Of a DNA stretch of 64,000 nt, positions 42,199 through 52,073 are shown piece by piece. The notes under the pieces are model-generated. The model saw nothing but the letters and a program-made list of their open reading frames with translations. It was not told the origin of the DNA and did no database searches. Within the stretch, counting starts at the first letter, position 1. Every line of letters begins with the position of its first letter. Position numbers and translations under genes: made by a program. The stretch is taken from NCBI RefSeq assembly GCF_042653545.1, contig NZ_JBHSIS010000027.1:62001-126000 (forward strand), read 5' to 3'. Source of the stretch: Actinophytocola glycyrrhizae. GTDB taxonomy: Bacteria > Actinomycetota > Actinomycetes > Mycobacteriales > Pseudonocardiaceae.

Positions 42199-42414
42199 AT
42201 GGAGTTGATGATCAAACCTGCTCGCACTGAGCGAATCCTCGCTGCGCGCCGCACGCTGGCGACGCTGCCGGCCGAGCGGTACGAGGCCGGCGTCACGCTC
42301 CAGTACATCGCTCACCAGATCAGGCGTTCGACAGGACTTGTAGCCCAGTACGTCACATGGACCACGACACGTTCCGACGAATACCGGTGGCGCGGACATC
42401 GCTACCCGAAGTGA
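42199..42414 (+). CDS. Small HTH-like hypothetical protein
   Basis: A 71-residue basic protein; the segment YEAGVTLQYIAHQIRRSTGL has the spacing of a helix-turn-helix that opens on a new strand. The start is either the ATG at 42199 or the one at 42208 after GGAG. It follows the degenerate helicase by 115 bases. Confidence 0.45.
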   Translation: MELMIKPARTERILAARRTLATLPAERYEAGVTLQYIAHQIRRSTGLVAQYVTWTTTRSDEYRWRGHRYPK

Positions 42415-42812
42415 TTACCGACGCGAAGATCTGACCCGTATGCACCAGGTCAGGTGAGTGAGGAGACACTCAAAGTTGCTTAAGTCTCGTTTTGTACTCG
42501 GTTCGCTAGAGGAGACGGAGCTCCGCGAGAGCTCTCGGACGGTCCGTTCCAACGCCGGGTCCCGCGATATTGCCTGCTCAGCAGGCATAGCTCATCGCAT
42601 CGGTAACGGATGTGCCTGTTCGGATGATGGTGTTCCTGGGCGACGTAGGCAGAAGGCAGCCCTCAACGTGAGCTTGCCCATACGACGTTGGCTAGGTAGG
42701 CATGGAAGCCGAGTGGTGCGACTCGGGAGTGAACGCGGAGGGGTGGGGCCAATGCGACACTGGGGAAACTTGACCACCACATGTTGTCGCGATGCCACTG
42801 GGGTGCAGCGAC
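42415..42812. other. No gene seen; upstream region of XRE gene
   Basis: No protein-like frame with a start signal. A TTGACC near 42771 could be a -35 element for the regulator at 42813, but a matching -10 is not clear. Confidence 0.3.
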
Positions 42813-43331
42813 ATGGACGGTAACGCCGACTGGCTTCTCACGGATGCGGAGGTCAACGCCGCGCTCGGCGCCGAGGTGCGCGCAGCGCGTGAAGCTGCCG
42901 GACTCACGCGTCCGGACCTGGTAGATCAACTTCCTTTTGCCACAACCACGCAAACGCTGATGAACTGGGAAACCGGCAAACGAGCCATTTCTTACGCCAA
43001 ATTGGTCGAAATAGGCCGGACGTTGCATCGAAGCGCACCTGATCTCCTCAGCGGCGCCGTGGAACGTATCGAGTCGATCCAGTCACTGGTGGTCGAGCTT
43101 GATCTCCGCCGACTGCGTGAGGACGCGAATCCGCGGTATGAGGTTCTACGCACGTGGGCGGAGAACAAGCTCTCGACCAAACAGAGTTCAGGTAGCGTGG
43201 TGCGGGTTCACCACTCGGTGATCAGGGAGTGGGCGGTTCTGCTCAGAGTGCAGCTCCCCGATCTAGTGCAACACCTGGAGAACACGGCGTCCTTTGCGCA
43301 GGTCAGTGGACGGGCATCCACTCCTGCCTAA
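42813..43331 (+). CDS. XRE-family transcriptional regulator
   Basis: A 172-residue protein with an N-terminal helix-turn-helix (REAAGLTRPDLVDQLPFA, then TLMNWETGKRAISYAKLVEI). The C-terminal half is helical without a recognised ligand domain. The ATG at 42813 follows GGGG; the frame extends to 42792. Its 3' end overlaps a convergent lipoprotein-like frame. Targets unknown. Confidence 0.7.
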   Translation: MDGNADWLLTDAEVNAALGAEVRAAREAAGLTRPDLVDQLPFATTTQTLMNWETGKRAISYAKLVEIGRTLHRSAPDLLSGAVERIESIQSLVVELDLRRLREDANPRYEVLRTWAENKLSTKQSSGSVVRVHHSVIREWAVLLRVQLPDLVQHLENTASFAQVSGRASTPA

Positions 43332-43527
43332 CGATGGTCGAGCTCGTGGAACTCAGCGCTACCACGAACACCTGGCGTGTTGACGCAATCTCGCTCACCG
43401 ATGGCACGAAATTCACGTGCGCGGCGTTGCTCAACCGAGCGTCGGTGTGGTCGGCCGGGGCGGCACAGCCGCCCAGAGCGACACCGACTGCGGCGGCGGC
43501 GAGAACCGCCTTCGCGCGGGTTTTCAC
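43303..43527 (-). CDS. Small putative lipoprotein
   Basis: A 74-residue frame from a GTG. It starts with a basic N-terminus and a hydrophobic stretch ending in VGVALGGCAAP, a lipobox whose Cys would be lipidated, so the product would sit on the outer face of the membrane. An AAGGA lies about 11 bases before the start. The mature part is short (about 50 residues) and overlaps the end of the XRE gene, so it may be truncated. Confidence 0.5.
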   Translation of the reverse strand: MKTRAKAVLAAAAVGVALGGCAAPADHTDARLSNAAHVNFVPSVSEIASTRQVFVVALSSTSSTIVRQEWMPVH

Positions 43528-44099
43528 TTGGGGGTGAATCCTTTCGAGTGCATTGAGTCTCAACTCCCCCGGGCAGATCTGGCAGTGCAGCGCGTGCTGG
43601 GGTCGCCGGTCCGCGCAGGGCACCACTTTCATCCATCGCCGCCACCCTAGTCAACGATCTGGACACCTGTACGAGGGGATATGGACTACTCGCGAGGAGC
43701 CCTCGCGCTGGCCTGTAGGCGCTGGTCAACCTCGTGCACACTGTGGGCGGATGCGCCACAGGACAGCCGCCTCGAGAGTCGCGTTCACTCGATCGATGTC
43801 AAGTTCACCCGATTGAACGGCGCCGCATCCAGCAGGCATCGCATCCGGGGGTGCGCACGGTGTTGAGGTCCCTGGCATAGCCGGGACCGAACCTTTGCGC
43901 AGGTCCAAGCACATGGGCGATCTTGAATTCAACGCACCGTGAATAAGGTGAAGCGCCATGACCTCTGGTCGCTCGGCGTAGAACTCAGCCACCTGGCGTA
44001 AGCAGTGCTAAGGGGGGTACCGCAAGTAGCCTAGCGTTACCTCGTTGTCACCCCTGGCGACTATACAGAGATAGAAGCGTGGTGCGGACGGGGGCGGTC
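43528..44099. other. No confident gene
   Basis: About 570 bases between the lipoprotein-like frame and the NB-ARC gene. A minus-strand 88-codon frame at 43726-43992 is open but unconvincing. The last 100 bases probably hold the promoter of the NB-ARC gene; I see no clear -10/-35 pair. Confidence 0.3.
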
Positions 44100-46265
44100 A
44101 TGGATGGAGCAGAGAGAGGCAGGCTGGCACCAGAGGCAGGGCCTGCGAGGAATGTGCTTGCCGGGGCGGTCTCAGGTCAAGCGGTGCAAGCTGGGTCGAT
44201 CGGCCAGGTGCATTTGCACCTGCCTGGGACACATCGACGAGACCGCCACGCTGAGGTACCTGAGCAACTCCCCATGAGGCCGCCACGTTTCGCTGGCCGA
44301 GAGCGTGAGTTGGCGACATTGCGGCAGTGGCATGGTGAACGGGCTGACAGGCCGATGGTTGTGGTTTTGAGCGGGACCGGGGGCGTCGGTAAGACAGCGC
44401 TCGCCATTCGTTGGTTGCACGAGATCAGCGAGGAGTTCCCTCATGGACGATTGTTCGTAGACCTCGGCGGCGACAGCGTGCCGGTTCCGCCAGGGCAAGC
44501 CTTGGCCTGGCTTCTGGAATCCCTGGGCGTGCCCGGCAAACAGATTCCCGCCGACACCGGGCAGCGCGCCGCGCTCTTCCGGTCAGTGACTGCCGATCGT
44601 CAGCTCGCGATCTTTCTTGACAACGCGGTATCCGCTGCACAGGTCCGCAGCCTGTTGCCTGCGGGGCCAGGCAACATCGTCATCGTGACAAGCCGCTCTC
44701 ACCTGTCCGGCCTCGCCTTGGATGGCGCCCTGTTTCTTGAGATCGCCCCAATGTCAACGACGGAGGCGTTGGTGGTGCTGCGGGACATGGTCGGCACGGC
44801 CAGGGTTTCTGCTGAGCGCGATGCCGCCCATCGACTCGTGGACTTGTGCGGTGGACTTCCGTTGGTGGTGTCCATTGTGGGCGCGAGGCTCGCATCGCGT
44901 CCTCACAGACGTATAGCTGATGAAGCCGCAACGCTTGTCGACAGGACAAGAGTCCTGACGTTGAACGTCGCTGGAGGCGAGAAGTCTGTTGGCGCGATAC
45001 TGGCCGCCGCCTACGCCGGGCTTGCCGAACGGACGCGGCTGCTCTATCGGGTAGGCGCAGTCCACCCCGGCAGGGAGTTCGGAGCCCCGGTGTTGGCTGC
45101 GACGCTCGGCTGGGACGAGACGCGGACGAGTGATGCGCTCGCCGAACTCGCGGATCTGAACCTGGTGATAGAGGTCGACGACCAGCGCTACTCCTACCAC
45201 GACTTGGTGCGCGTGCACGCCCGCCATCACGCCGATATGCAGACCGTAGGGCTGACATCAGTCGACGCGACGGTCCGGATGGTGAACTGGTATGTGACGC
45301 GTGCTGTGGCCGCAGACCTGGTCATCCATCCGCTACGTCCGCATGTCGGCCCGCTCTATGCAGCCGACCACCAACGTGACGCTGTGTTCTCCAATGAGCA
45401 GGATGCGATGTTCTGGCTGGAACGGGAACGTGCCAACTTGCGTGCTGTCGTGGATCACGCATGGGAACACGCGCTGTATGACCTCGCCTGGCAGATGTGT
45501 GAAGCGCTGTGGGGTCTGTTCCTGCGTACGCGGCGCTACAGCGACTGGATCGCAATGCAGACCATCGGTATTGCCAGTGCTGAGCGATGCGGCAATCAGC
45601 GTGCCGAAGCGCGATTGCGGTCCCAACTGGGCTTCGCCTACGCGAAACTGTCCCGGTACGACGAAGCTGTCGCCGAGAACATGCGCGCTCTGGAGCTCGC
45701 TGACGCCATCGGCGACAACCAGGGCCGGGCCACCGCTCTGTCCCAGCTCGGCAGGGCGGCACTGGGCACCCAACAGCTGCCTGATGCGCTCCGGTACTTC
45801 CAACAGGCGCGGGACGTTCATGAAGAACTGGGCAGACCACGAGGAGTCGCGCTCAACCGTCGACGCATCGGCAACGTCCTGACGAGGATGGGCGACCTGG
45901 ACGCTGCCGTCGTCGAGTTGCGGGCATCGGCTGATGCGATGTCCTCGCTGGGTGACCAGCACCAGTACGTGCGGAGTCTCCAGTTTCTCGGTACGGCGCA
46001 TCAACTTGCTGGCCGCCATGATCTCGCCGACGCGGCGGTGCAGGAGGCTTGGACCGTTGTTGCCGAGCTCGACTCGCCCTACTACCGTGCCGAGGTGTTA
46101 GCCCAGGTCGGTGAGATGGCAGAACAGCGTGGAGACCGCGCTATCGCGCGCGATGCCTACCGGAAGGCCGAAGAACTCTACGAGCTTGTGGAGGATCCAC
46201 ACGCCGACCTGATGCGGTCTCGTGCGGACTTACTCAGCGAAGCGTGCGCCCAGCAGCAGGGGTGA
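44100..46265 (+). CDS. NB-ARC/TPR STAND protein with N-terminal amyloid motif
   Basis: A 721-residue NLR-like signalling protein. Residues 18-41 form a RHIM-like amyloid signalling motif (VSGQAVQAGSIGQVHLHL). The NB-ARC ATPase follows, with Walker A at about 91-99 (GTGGVGKTAL), Walker B (LAIFLDNA) and GLPLVVSIVGARL. A winged-helix part and about eight TPR units follow to the end. In known systems the sensor end detects a trigger, the ATPase oligomerises, and the N-terminal motif seeds amyloid folding of effectors that carry the same motif. Two such effectors lie at 51556 and 51906. The start could be ATG 44100 (after GGGGGCGGTC) or GTG 44079; both keep the motif. Confidence 0.8.
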   Translation: MDGAERGRLAPEAGPARNVLAGAVSGQAVQAGSIGQVHLHLPGTHRRDRHAEVPEQLPMRPPRFAGRERELATLRQWHGERADRPMVVVLSGTGGVGKTALAIRWLHEISEEFPHGRLFVDLGGDSVPVPPGQALAWLLESLGVPGKQIPADTGQRAALFRSVTADRQLAIFLDNAVSAAQVRSLLPAGPGNIVIVTSRSHLSGLALDGALFLEIAPMSTTEALVVLRDMVGTARVSAERDAAHRLVDLCGGLPLVVSIVGARLASRPHRRIADEAATLVDRTRVLTLNVAGGEKSVGAILAAAYAGLAERTRLLYRVGAVHPGREFGAPVLAATLGWDETRTSDALAELADLNLVIEVDDQRYSYHDLVRVHARHHADMQTVGLTSVDATVRMVNWYVTRAVAADLVIHPLRPHVGPLYAADHQRDAVFSNEQDAMFWLERERANLRAVVDHAWEHALYDLAWQMCEALWGLFLRTRRYSDWIAMQTIGIASAERCGNQRAEARLRSQLGFAYAKLSRYDEAVAENMRALELADAIGDNQGRATALSQLGRAALGTQQLPDALRYFQQARDVHEELGRPRGVALNRRRIGNVLTRMGDLDAAVVELRASADAMSSLGDQHQYVRSLQFLGTAHQLAGRHDLADAAVQEAWTVVAELDSPYYRAEVLAQVGEMAEQRGDRAIARDAYRKAEELYELVEDPHADLMRSRADLLSEACAQQQG
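44151..44222 (+). other. Amyloid signalling motif, receptor side
   Basis: Coding segment for a 24-residue motif in the NB-ARC protein with the pattern G-x-V-x-G-x-[AV]-V-Q-A-x-x-I, the bacterial RHIM-like signature. It matches the C-terminal motifs at 51820-51888 and 53385-53453 in spacing and core (VQA). Confidence 0.65.
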
Positions 46266-46679
46266 GGTGGCTCTCCGGTCGGGTCGCACCGCCGCCATGC
46301 GCGCCACGAGTTCTCGATAGTGCCCGAGCAGCATTGCCACCAACGCCGCCGGGCCCACGGTCACTTGCGTGTGGCCCAGGCGCTGCGCCTCCGCCGGCAG
46401 CCCTGTGGGCGCCGCGGTGAGGTAAAGGTTAATATGGAGCGAACCGGCCGATTTCCGCACGATCTCAGCAAGCAGGGCATGCGGTCCTGCGGTTCTCTCT
46501 GCACGCGTGGTCGGGCCGACAGAAGCGGTACACAATAGAATGTCCGCCATATCTCGCCACTGTGAGGGCGCAGTGTCGGCGTCGACGAGCAGTCCGTCGC
46601 CACATCCATGCGCGTCCCGCCACGTGAACTTGATGACGCCAGTCTCGAGAATCGCCGTGGTGAATACCGTCGTTGACAT
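46230..46679 (-). CDS. Hypothetical protein
   Basis: A 149-residue protein, not recognised. It starts with beta-type sequence (VFTTAILETGVIKFTWRDAH) and has a hydrophobic C-terminal half. It lies 6 bases after the glycosyltransferase-like gene and is probably co-transcribed with it. Its 3' end overlaps the end of the convergent NB-ARC gene by 36 bases. Confidence 0.55.
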   Translation of the reverse strand: MSTTVFTTAILETGVIKFTWRDAHGCGDGLLVDADTAPSQWRDMADILLCTASVGPTTRAERTAGPHALLAEIVRKSAGSLHINLYLTAAPTGLPAEAQRLGHTQVTVGPAALVAMLLGHYRELVARMAAVRPDRRATSPLLLGARFAE

Positions 46680-46685
46680 CCACCG

Positions 46686-47921
46686 TCACCGCCATTCACT
46701 CGGCCGAGGCAGCGGAACGGGTGCGGTGTGAGGCGGCCACGGTGGGAGATCGAGTTCGAGCAACCGGTACATGGCAGCGCGGAGCTCGTCCGCGGCGTAC
46801 CCCATTCGGCTGGAAATCGCACTGCTCACCTCGGCGGCGCAGTGGACCGCATCGCGTAGCTGCGGCAGCAAGGGCTGACTGTGATCGAGGCGTGGCGCCC
46901 GACCTGCCAACGTGTCAGCGATGCTATTGGGCCGGAGAACATCGTGCGGAACAGCCGCCAGGCAGACAGGGCGGCCAATCGCCGCGGCGTAGGCGGTGGT
47001 CGAACCGTGATCGCCGACCACCACATCAGAGGCGATCATAACGGCGCGCCATCCCGCATCGGGTGGCACGAGCAGTAGTCCGGCACGTCTGGCGGGGGCT
47101 AGCCAGGACCTTACCTGCCATCTGCCGTGTGCGGCCCATACCGCAGGATGGATGACGGCGGCCACGCGATCGCCTGAGGGACCTACTGTCTCGCGCTGGG
47201 CGATCTCGTCGAGAAGCCGGGTATAGAGACCGGTGTGTGTCCCGAAGGTCGAGTCGGTGGACCAGGTTGAGCTAACGGTGACGAGCTGTTGACCGTCCTC
47301 GAGCCCGAGAGCCGCGCGGTACTGATCACGGAATCGGAGGCTCTGCATCATGCGGTCCAGGCAGATGTCTCCAGCGATGACGGCGACTGCCTCGGCCTCC
47401 GGGCATGTTTGGCGCAGGATGTCCAGTTCAGCGTGGTGGCTGAGAGCCAGCACGCTGGGGATGAGCCGCCCGCGGTAGGTGAGCAGGTCCCGGTCGAGTC
47501 CCGTGGTAGGCCTGACCGCTCCACCCTTCCGGCTCAAGGTTCGCGACCGCGCCGCGCCGGCACCGTGTGGCAGGACAAGCACCTTCCCGTGGACCTGGTC
47601 GATGTGGCGGTGGCTCGCCGTGAGAACGAGATCCCAGTCGTGGTGAACTGCCTGCTGCCACGGCATGGCGAGTATCCCGGACGCACGCACGAACTCCTCG
47701 AGGCCATGCCACGCTTGTCCCTCATGCGGAACGGTGACCACCACCTGGACTCGGCAGTCGGCCTCTAGGAGCGGGACAAGGTCGAGAAGCCGGGCTCCCG
47801 CAGCCATGGTCGGGACCATCAACAGAACCGTCCGACAACCCGCGCGAGTGACAATCGATGCCGCCCTGCGGCCAACAGGCCCCCGCACCCACAGCCCTCC
47901 GGTGTGTCCTGAGCCAATCAT
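46686..47921 (-). CDS. GT-B-like protein, CDP-glycerol transferase-like
   Basis: A 411-residue protein. The ATG at 47921 follows GGAGG by five bases, so I prefer it to earlier in-frame codons. The C-terminal half has VVVGDHGSTTAYAAAIGRPV, the nucleotide-sugar or CDP-glycerol binding region of GT-B enzymes, and HPAVWAAHGRWQVRSW before it. The N-terminal half holds a Rossmann-like start (VLLMVPTMAAGARLLDLVPL). The product may build a surface or secondary-metabolite glycan, but donor and acceptor are unknown. It is transcribed divergently from the SARP regulator at 48308. Confidence 0.6.
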   Translation of the reverse strand: MIGSGHTGGLWVRGPVGRRAASIVTRAGCRTVLLMVPTMAAGARLLDLVPLLEADCRVQVVVTVPHEGQAWHGLEEFVRASGILAMPWQQAVHHDWDLVLTASHRHIDQVHGKVLVLPHGAGAARSRTLSRKGGAVRPTTGLDRDLLTYRGRLIPSVLALSHHAELDILRQTCPEAEAVAVIAGDICLDRMMQSLRFRDQYRAALGLEDGQQLVTVSSTWSTDSTFGTHTGLYTRLLDEIAQRETVGPSGDRVAAVIHPAVWAAHGRWQVRSWLAPARRAGLLLVPPDAGWRAVMIASDVVVGDHGSTTAYAAAIGRPVCLAAVPHDVLRPNSIADTLAGRAPRLDHSQPLLPQLRDAVHCAAEVSSAISSRMGYAADELRAAMYRLLELDLPPWPPHTAPVPLPRPSEWR

Positions 47922-48307
47922 CGTCGCCTCCGTGTGTACCGGTGACTTGCAAATCAACTCCGCATCAGGGTCCTTCCCCGTGTAGAACCGGCAGACCGAG
48001 CGTCCGCCACCCGTTCGGCAAAGGCTTGTCAACTATTTGTCACGGCCGTGTCTGCAACCTGCTGCATGCAACAGCTAGGACGAATCTCGGGCATACAGAA
48101 CCAACGTCTTCAAACTGGCCATGTATATATCGCAGATTGGCGCATCATGGGGTTTTCAGGGCAATGTCACCGCATCCTCGCACCGCTGTCATGTGGGTAA
48201 CGAGTCAGCCACGAGATATCCTCAGCAGCCGCTTCTCCGTACTATCCGATGAGGGAGAAGCTCACACGCACCCCAAGTCGGGGGTGTCCAGCTGGGGGTG
48301 AAAGCTG
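47922..48307. other. Divergent intergenic region
   Basis: About 390 bases between the divergent GT-B-like and SARP genes. It should hold both promoters. A TTGTCA about 280 bases before the SARP start is promoter-like, but no matching -10 or clear direct repeats typical of SARP operators can be fixed by eye. Confidence 0.3.
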
Positions 48308-51300
48308 GTGGACACATACTTCGGAATTCTGGGCTCCACCGAGATATTCGTGGAAGGTCACGCAGTCCACAGATGGGGCCGCCGCAGGGAGCGGACGGTT
48401 CTTGCGGCGATGCTCGCCCGCCCCAACACGCCGATCTCGAGCGGGGAACTCGCCGACTGGGTGTGGGATGAGGACGACCTGCCTCAACATCCTGGCGCGA
48501 CACTGGCAACATACGTGTCACGGATCCGCGGAGCGCTCAACGGGCTCGCCGTCGACGCGGACCTGCAGGCCCACAACGGCTCCTACCGGCTCGTGGTCGA
48601 CAAGGACGCGATCGATTACTACATGTTTCGCACGTTGATGAGCCAGGTTCGGGAACTCAGCCGACTCGGTGATCACCGAAAGGCCGCTGCCACGTGCGCA
48701 ACAGCACTCGACCTGTGGCGCGGAGAGCCGCTAGCTGATGCTGCATCCGAACGTGCAAATGCATGGCGCATCAGCCTCGTGCACAATGACTGGCTTCCAG
48801 CGAATATTTTGTTGATCGAAAACCACCTCCGTGACCGTGAATTTGACCAAGCTCTGTCTCTTCTCGACAATCTTCGAGATAACCATCCCCAGGAGATGCG
48901 GCTGACCGCGCTGCGAATGTCAGCTCTTCATGGCCTGGGACGTGGCGACGAAGCAACCGATCTGTACCTCGGTACAGCACGCCGGCTTCGTGCCGACGGC
49001 GATGAACACGGGGCCTTGTTCCTCCGCCGGCACCAGGACACGCTCGCCGCGACACTGACGCCTCCGGCGGCAACAGGGACCTGGACCAACAGTGCCTCCA
49101 CTCCACCGCGCCTGTTACCGCCCGCCATCGCTGGCTTCGCCGGCCGGGAGCGGCTTCTGGACGAACTCGACACCGCAGTGGACATGGCCACTACAGGTAA
49201 TGACCACCCGATCCGCGGCATCGTCAGCATGGACGGCATGGCTGGTGTCGGCAAGACCGCGTTGGTCCTCCGCTGGGGTCACCGCGTCCGCGACCGATTC
49301 CCCGACGGCGCCCTCTACGTCAACCTCGATGGCTTCTCCAACCGGGACCCGGTCAGCCCAGCGACAGTGGTCGACGACTTCTTGATCGCACTCGACCGGC
49401 CGCCGCACGTCGACAGCAGCTTCCGGCACCGTCAAATGCAACTCAGCAAACTACTGGCCAACCGCCGAACTCTGGTGGTGTTGGACAACGCACGCAACAC
49501 CAGCCAGGTGCAGGACCTTCTGCTCTCGTTCGCGGACTCGTTCGTAGTTGTGACAAGCCGCCAACAACTGACCAAACTTGCCACGATGACCGGTGCACGG
49601 CGTCTGCACGTCACGCCGATGGAGCCAACGGAATCGGCCGCACTCCTCGCGCACCATTTCGCACCCGACATGCTCGACGCACCCACCGCCCACCGCATGC
49701 ACACCTTGAGTGCTGGCCTGCCGCTCGCCCTGCGGCTCCTCGCCGACCATCTCACGCGACACGCTGATCAGGACCCCGCCAGCGTTCTCGACCACATCAA
49801 TCGGCACCGACTCATCACGAACATCGGAGAGACCGGCGACGGAGCAGACACCGCCGCAGCTCTGTTCCACCAGTCCTACCTAGCTCTTGCACCACCGGAA
49901 CGACGGCTGTTCAGACTCCTCGCTCTCTGCCCTGGCCCCGATTTCCACGCCGCGACAACCTGTGCCTGCGACGGCCGCACTCCCGATGAAACCGAGCGTA
50001 GCCTCGGCATCCTCGTCGGTGCTCACCTGCTCGACGGGCCTGACCACAATGGTCGCTACCACTACCACGACCTACTAGCGGAGTTCGCCGCGCATCGAGT
50101 CGACACCGATGAGACCGAGATATCCCGCCGCGACACCGAACGACGAATCCTCACCTTCTACCTACGCACCGCGCTACACGCGGCTCAACTCCTCTACCCC
50201 AGCGTGCCCGCAGCGCCACCCCTCACCAACGAACCCGAACAGCCCGACAACATCCTCCCAGCACTACTCACTAACCGTGACCAGGCCCGGCAATGGTTCA
50301 ACCTAGAACGCACCTCACTCGTTGCCGCAGTCACCATGGCCACCGAATACGACCACCACCCCATCGCCTGGCGCCTCGCTGACCCCATCGCCACTGACTT
50401 CGACCGCTGCGGCTATCTCCACGACAGCCGCACCGTCCGCGAACACGCCGTGACATCCGCGCGGCGCGACAACCACGCCCTCGCCGAAGCATCAACCCTC
50501 ATCGGCCTCGGCATAAGCCACATGATCACAGCCGACCACCCCCAGGCTCGCGACAACTTCACCACCGCCCTACGACTGGTCGAACAGCACGATGACGACC
50601 GTGGCCAGGCAGCAGTCCTGCACCAACTCGGCCGCCTCGAGGCGCTGCAAGACAACAACAGCGCGGCACTGCGCCTATACCGGCGCAGCCTCGACATCGC
50701 CGTCCGCAACAAGGACGTCGAGATCCAGACGTGGACCGACTGCCGGATCGGGCACGTCCTTCGCATCCTCGACCAACCCGACACAGCAATGATCCACCTT
50801 CACCGGGCCGCCGCGCAGGCCGAATCCATCGACGACCGCTCCGCCCACGCCTGCAGCCTGGCGGGACTCGCTGGAATCTATCTCGACCGCGGCAACCCTG
50901 ACACCGCCACCACCTACTGCACGCAAGCCCTCCAACTCGCCCAGTCCGTCCCCGACCTCGCCGTCACCGCAGCCATCCATCTCGACCTCGCCGACATCAG
51001 TCTCGCTACCCGCGACAACCCTCGGGCCATCACCCATATCGAGCACGCGCTGGAGATCTGCGAACGCACCCACAACACCACCACCGAAGCACGTGCGCAC
51101 AGCACAATGGCAACCGCGCTCCACGCCGACGGCAGAATCGACCAAGCGATCCCCCACTGGCACACAGCGGCGGCCCTCTATCACCGCACGGGCAACAGGC
51201 ACCGTGGCGACCAAACTCTGAATAAGGCCAACACTCACGCCTCTCAACACATCACCCTCCCGACGACGCGACCGCGCGAACACCTCGACACCACGACCAT

Positions 51301-51403
51301 GGACAACGGTGGAGGTCAACCCCCAGACGTGATCGCGTCGAATGACGACCTAGCCCACCAACGAGACATCAGCCAGCCACACCCCGAGTCGTCCGAGATC
51401 TGA
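48308..51403 (+). CDS. SARP/AfsR-family regulator with NB-ARC and TPR domains
   Basis: A 1031-residue regulator. Residues 1-95 are an OmpR-type winged helix (RRRERTVLAAMLARPNTPIS, then LATYVSRIRGAL). Residues 95-245 are the bacterial transcriptional activation domain (YMFRTLMSQVRELSRLGDH). NB-ARC follows with Walker A at about 310-318 (GMAGVGKTALVL), and about 10 TPR-like repeats run from 700 to 1000. Proteins of this type switch on antibiotic clusters or stress genes. It is divergent from the GT-B-like gene, which is a likely target. The GTG start is the first in-frame codon giving the full domain. Confidence 0.85.
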   Translation: MDTYFGILGSTEIFVEGHAVHRWGRRRERTVLAAMLARPNTPISSGELADWVWDEDDLPQHPGATLATYVSRIRGALNGLAVDADLQAHNGSYRLVVDKDAIDYYMFRTLMSQVRELSRLGDHRKAAATCATALDLWRGEPLADAASERANAWRISLVHNDWLPANILLIENHLRDREFDQALSLLDNLRDNHPQEMRLTALRMSALHGLGRGDEATDLYLGTARRLRADGDEHGALFLRRHQDTLAATLTPPAATGTWTNSASTPPRLLPPAIAGFAGRERLLDELDTAVDMATTGNDHPIRGIVSMDGMAGVGKTALVLRWGHRVRDRFPDGALYVNLDGFSNRDPVSPATVVDDFLIALDRPPHVDSSFRHRQMQLSKLLANRRTLVVLDNARNTSQVQDLLLSFADSFVVVTSRQQLTKLATMTGARRLHVTPMEPTESAALLAHHFAPDMLDAPTAHRMHTLSAGLPLALRLLADHLTRHADQDPASVLDHINRHRLITNIGETGDGADTAAALFHQSYLALAPPERRLFRLLALCPGPDFHAATTCACDGRTPDETERSLGILVGAHLLDGPDHNGRYHYHDLLAEFAAHRVDTDETEISRRDTERRILTFYLRTALHAAQLLYPSVPAAPPLTNEPEQPDNILPALLTNRDQARQWFNLERTSLVAAVTMATEYDHHPIAWRLADPIATDFDRCGYLHDSRTVREHAVTSARRDNHALAEASTLIGLGISHMITADHPQARDNFTTALRLVEQHDDDRGQAAVLHQLGRLEALQDNNSAALRLYRRSLDIAVRNKDVEIQTWTDCRIGHVLRILDQPDTAMIHLHRAAAQAESIDDRSAHACSLAGLAGIYLDRGNPDTATTYCTQALQLAQSVPDLAVTAAIHLDLADISLATRDNPRAITHIEHALEICERTHNTTTEARAHSTMATALHADGRIDQAIPHWHTAAALYHRTGNRHRGDQTLNKANTHASQHITLPTTRPREHLDTTTMDNGGGQPPDVIASNDDLAHQRDISQPHPESSEI

Positions 51404-51555
51404 ACTCGTCGCATCCTCGCTCCCGCTCACAGATGTGACTCGTCCTGCTGAGGTTGGGAGGCGCTCGGCGCCCGAGACGAAGTCGACGCGGACACCGTGT
51501 TCCGTCGCCGAACCGCTTCATCTCTCGTAGGCTGTGCCCTGGAAAGGATGATGCC

Positions 51556-51891
51556 GTGCCCGAACCGATCTTGGTGTCCATCGCCGCCGCGCTCGCAGCG
51601 AAGACGGCGACGTCACTCTACGAATTGGTGAAGGGGAAGTTCGCCAGCCGCGAGGAAGCGGCGGCTGCGCTCGAAGCCGCCGGCGGCGCGTCGCCGGGCT
51701 CCCCCGAGGTGGCGGACCTCGCCGCTCAACTCGAGATCGAGAAGACCAACGATCCTGAGTTCGGTGAGGAGCTGCGACACACGTGGCAGCAGACCACAGC
51801 AAGTCACGGTGGCGTGGTCAATCAGATCACCGGCAACGTGTCCGGCAAGGTCGTGCAGGCACGCGACATCGACGGCGATGTCAAGTTCTGA
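51556..51891 (+). CDS. Bell-like effector with C-terminal amyloid motif
   Basis: A 111-residue protein from the GTG at 51556 (upstream GGAAAGGATG). It begins with a hydrophobic helix (ILVSIAAALAAKTATSLYEL), followed by a short helical bundle, as in the Bell domains proposed to be bacterial equivalents of fungal HeLo/HELL membrane-active domains. The last 23 residues are a RHIM-like amyloid motif (TGNVSGKVVQARDI). The inferred role is to be recruited by an amyloid-bearing NLR and to damage the membrane. It lies 14 bases before the SEFIR gene and probably shares its transcript. Confidence 0.6.
   Translation: MPEPILVSIAAALAAKTATSLYELVKGKFASREEAAAALEAAGGASPGSPEVADLAAQLEIEKTNDPEFGEELRHTWQQTTASHGGVVNQITGNVSGKVVQARDIDGDVKF
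51820..51888 (+). other. Amyloid signalling motif, effector 1
   Basis: Codes for the C-terminal motif with core GNVSGKVVQARDIDGDVKF. It matches the receptor-side motif in the pattern G-x-V-x-G-x-x-VQA-x-x-I. Confidence 0.65.
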
Positions 51892-52073
51892 ACGGTGTGG
51901 TGAGCATGGCAGTCGACGTACCAAGGGTGTTCGTCACGTACGCGCACGAGTCCGACGAACACAAGGAGCAGGTGCTCGCGTTTGCCACATTCCTCCGACA
52001 GGTCGGCATCGACGCCGTACTTGACCTGTGGTTCACAGACGCCAGGCAGGACTGGTACTCCTGGATCCTTAGA

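Noticed and set aside
43726..43992. 88-codon minus-strand frame upstream of the NB-ARC gene
   Set aside because: No start signal and no protein family resemblance; could be real but cannot be supported.
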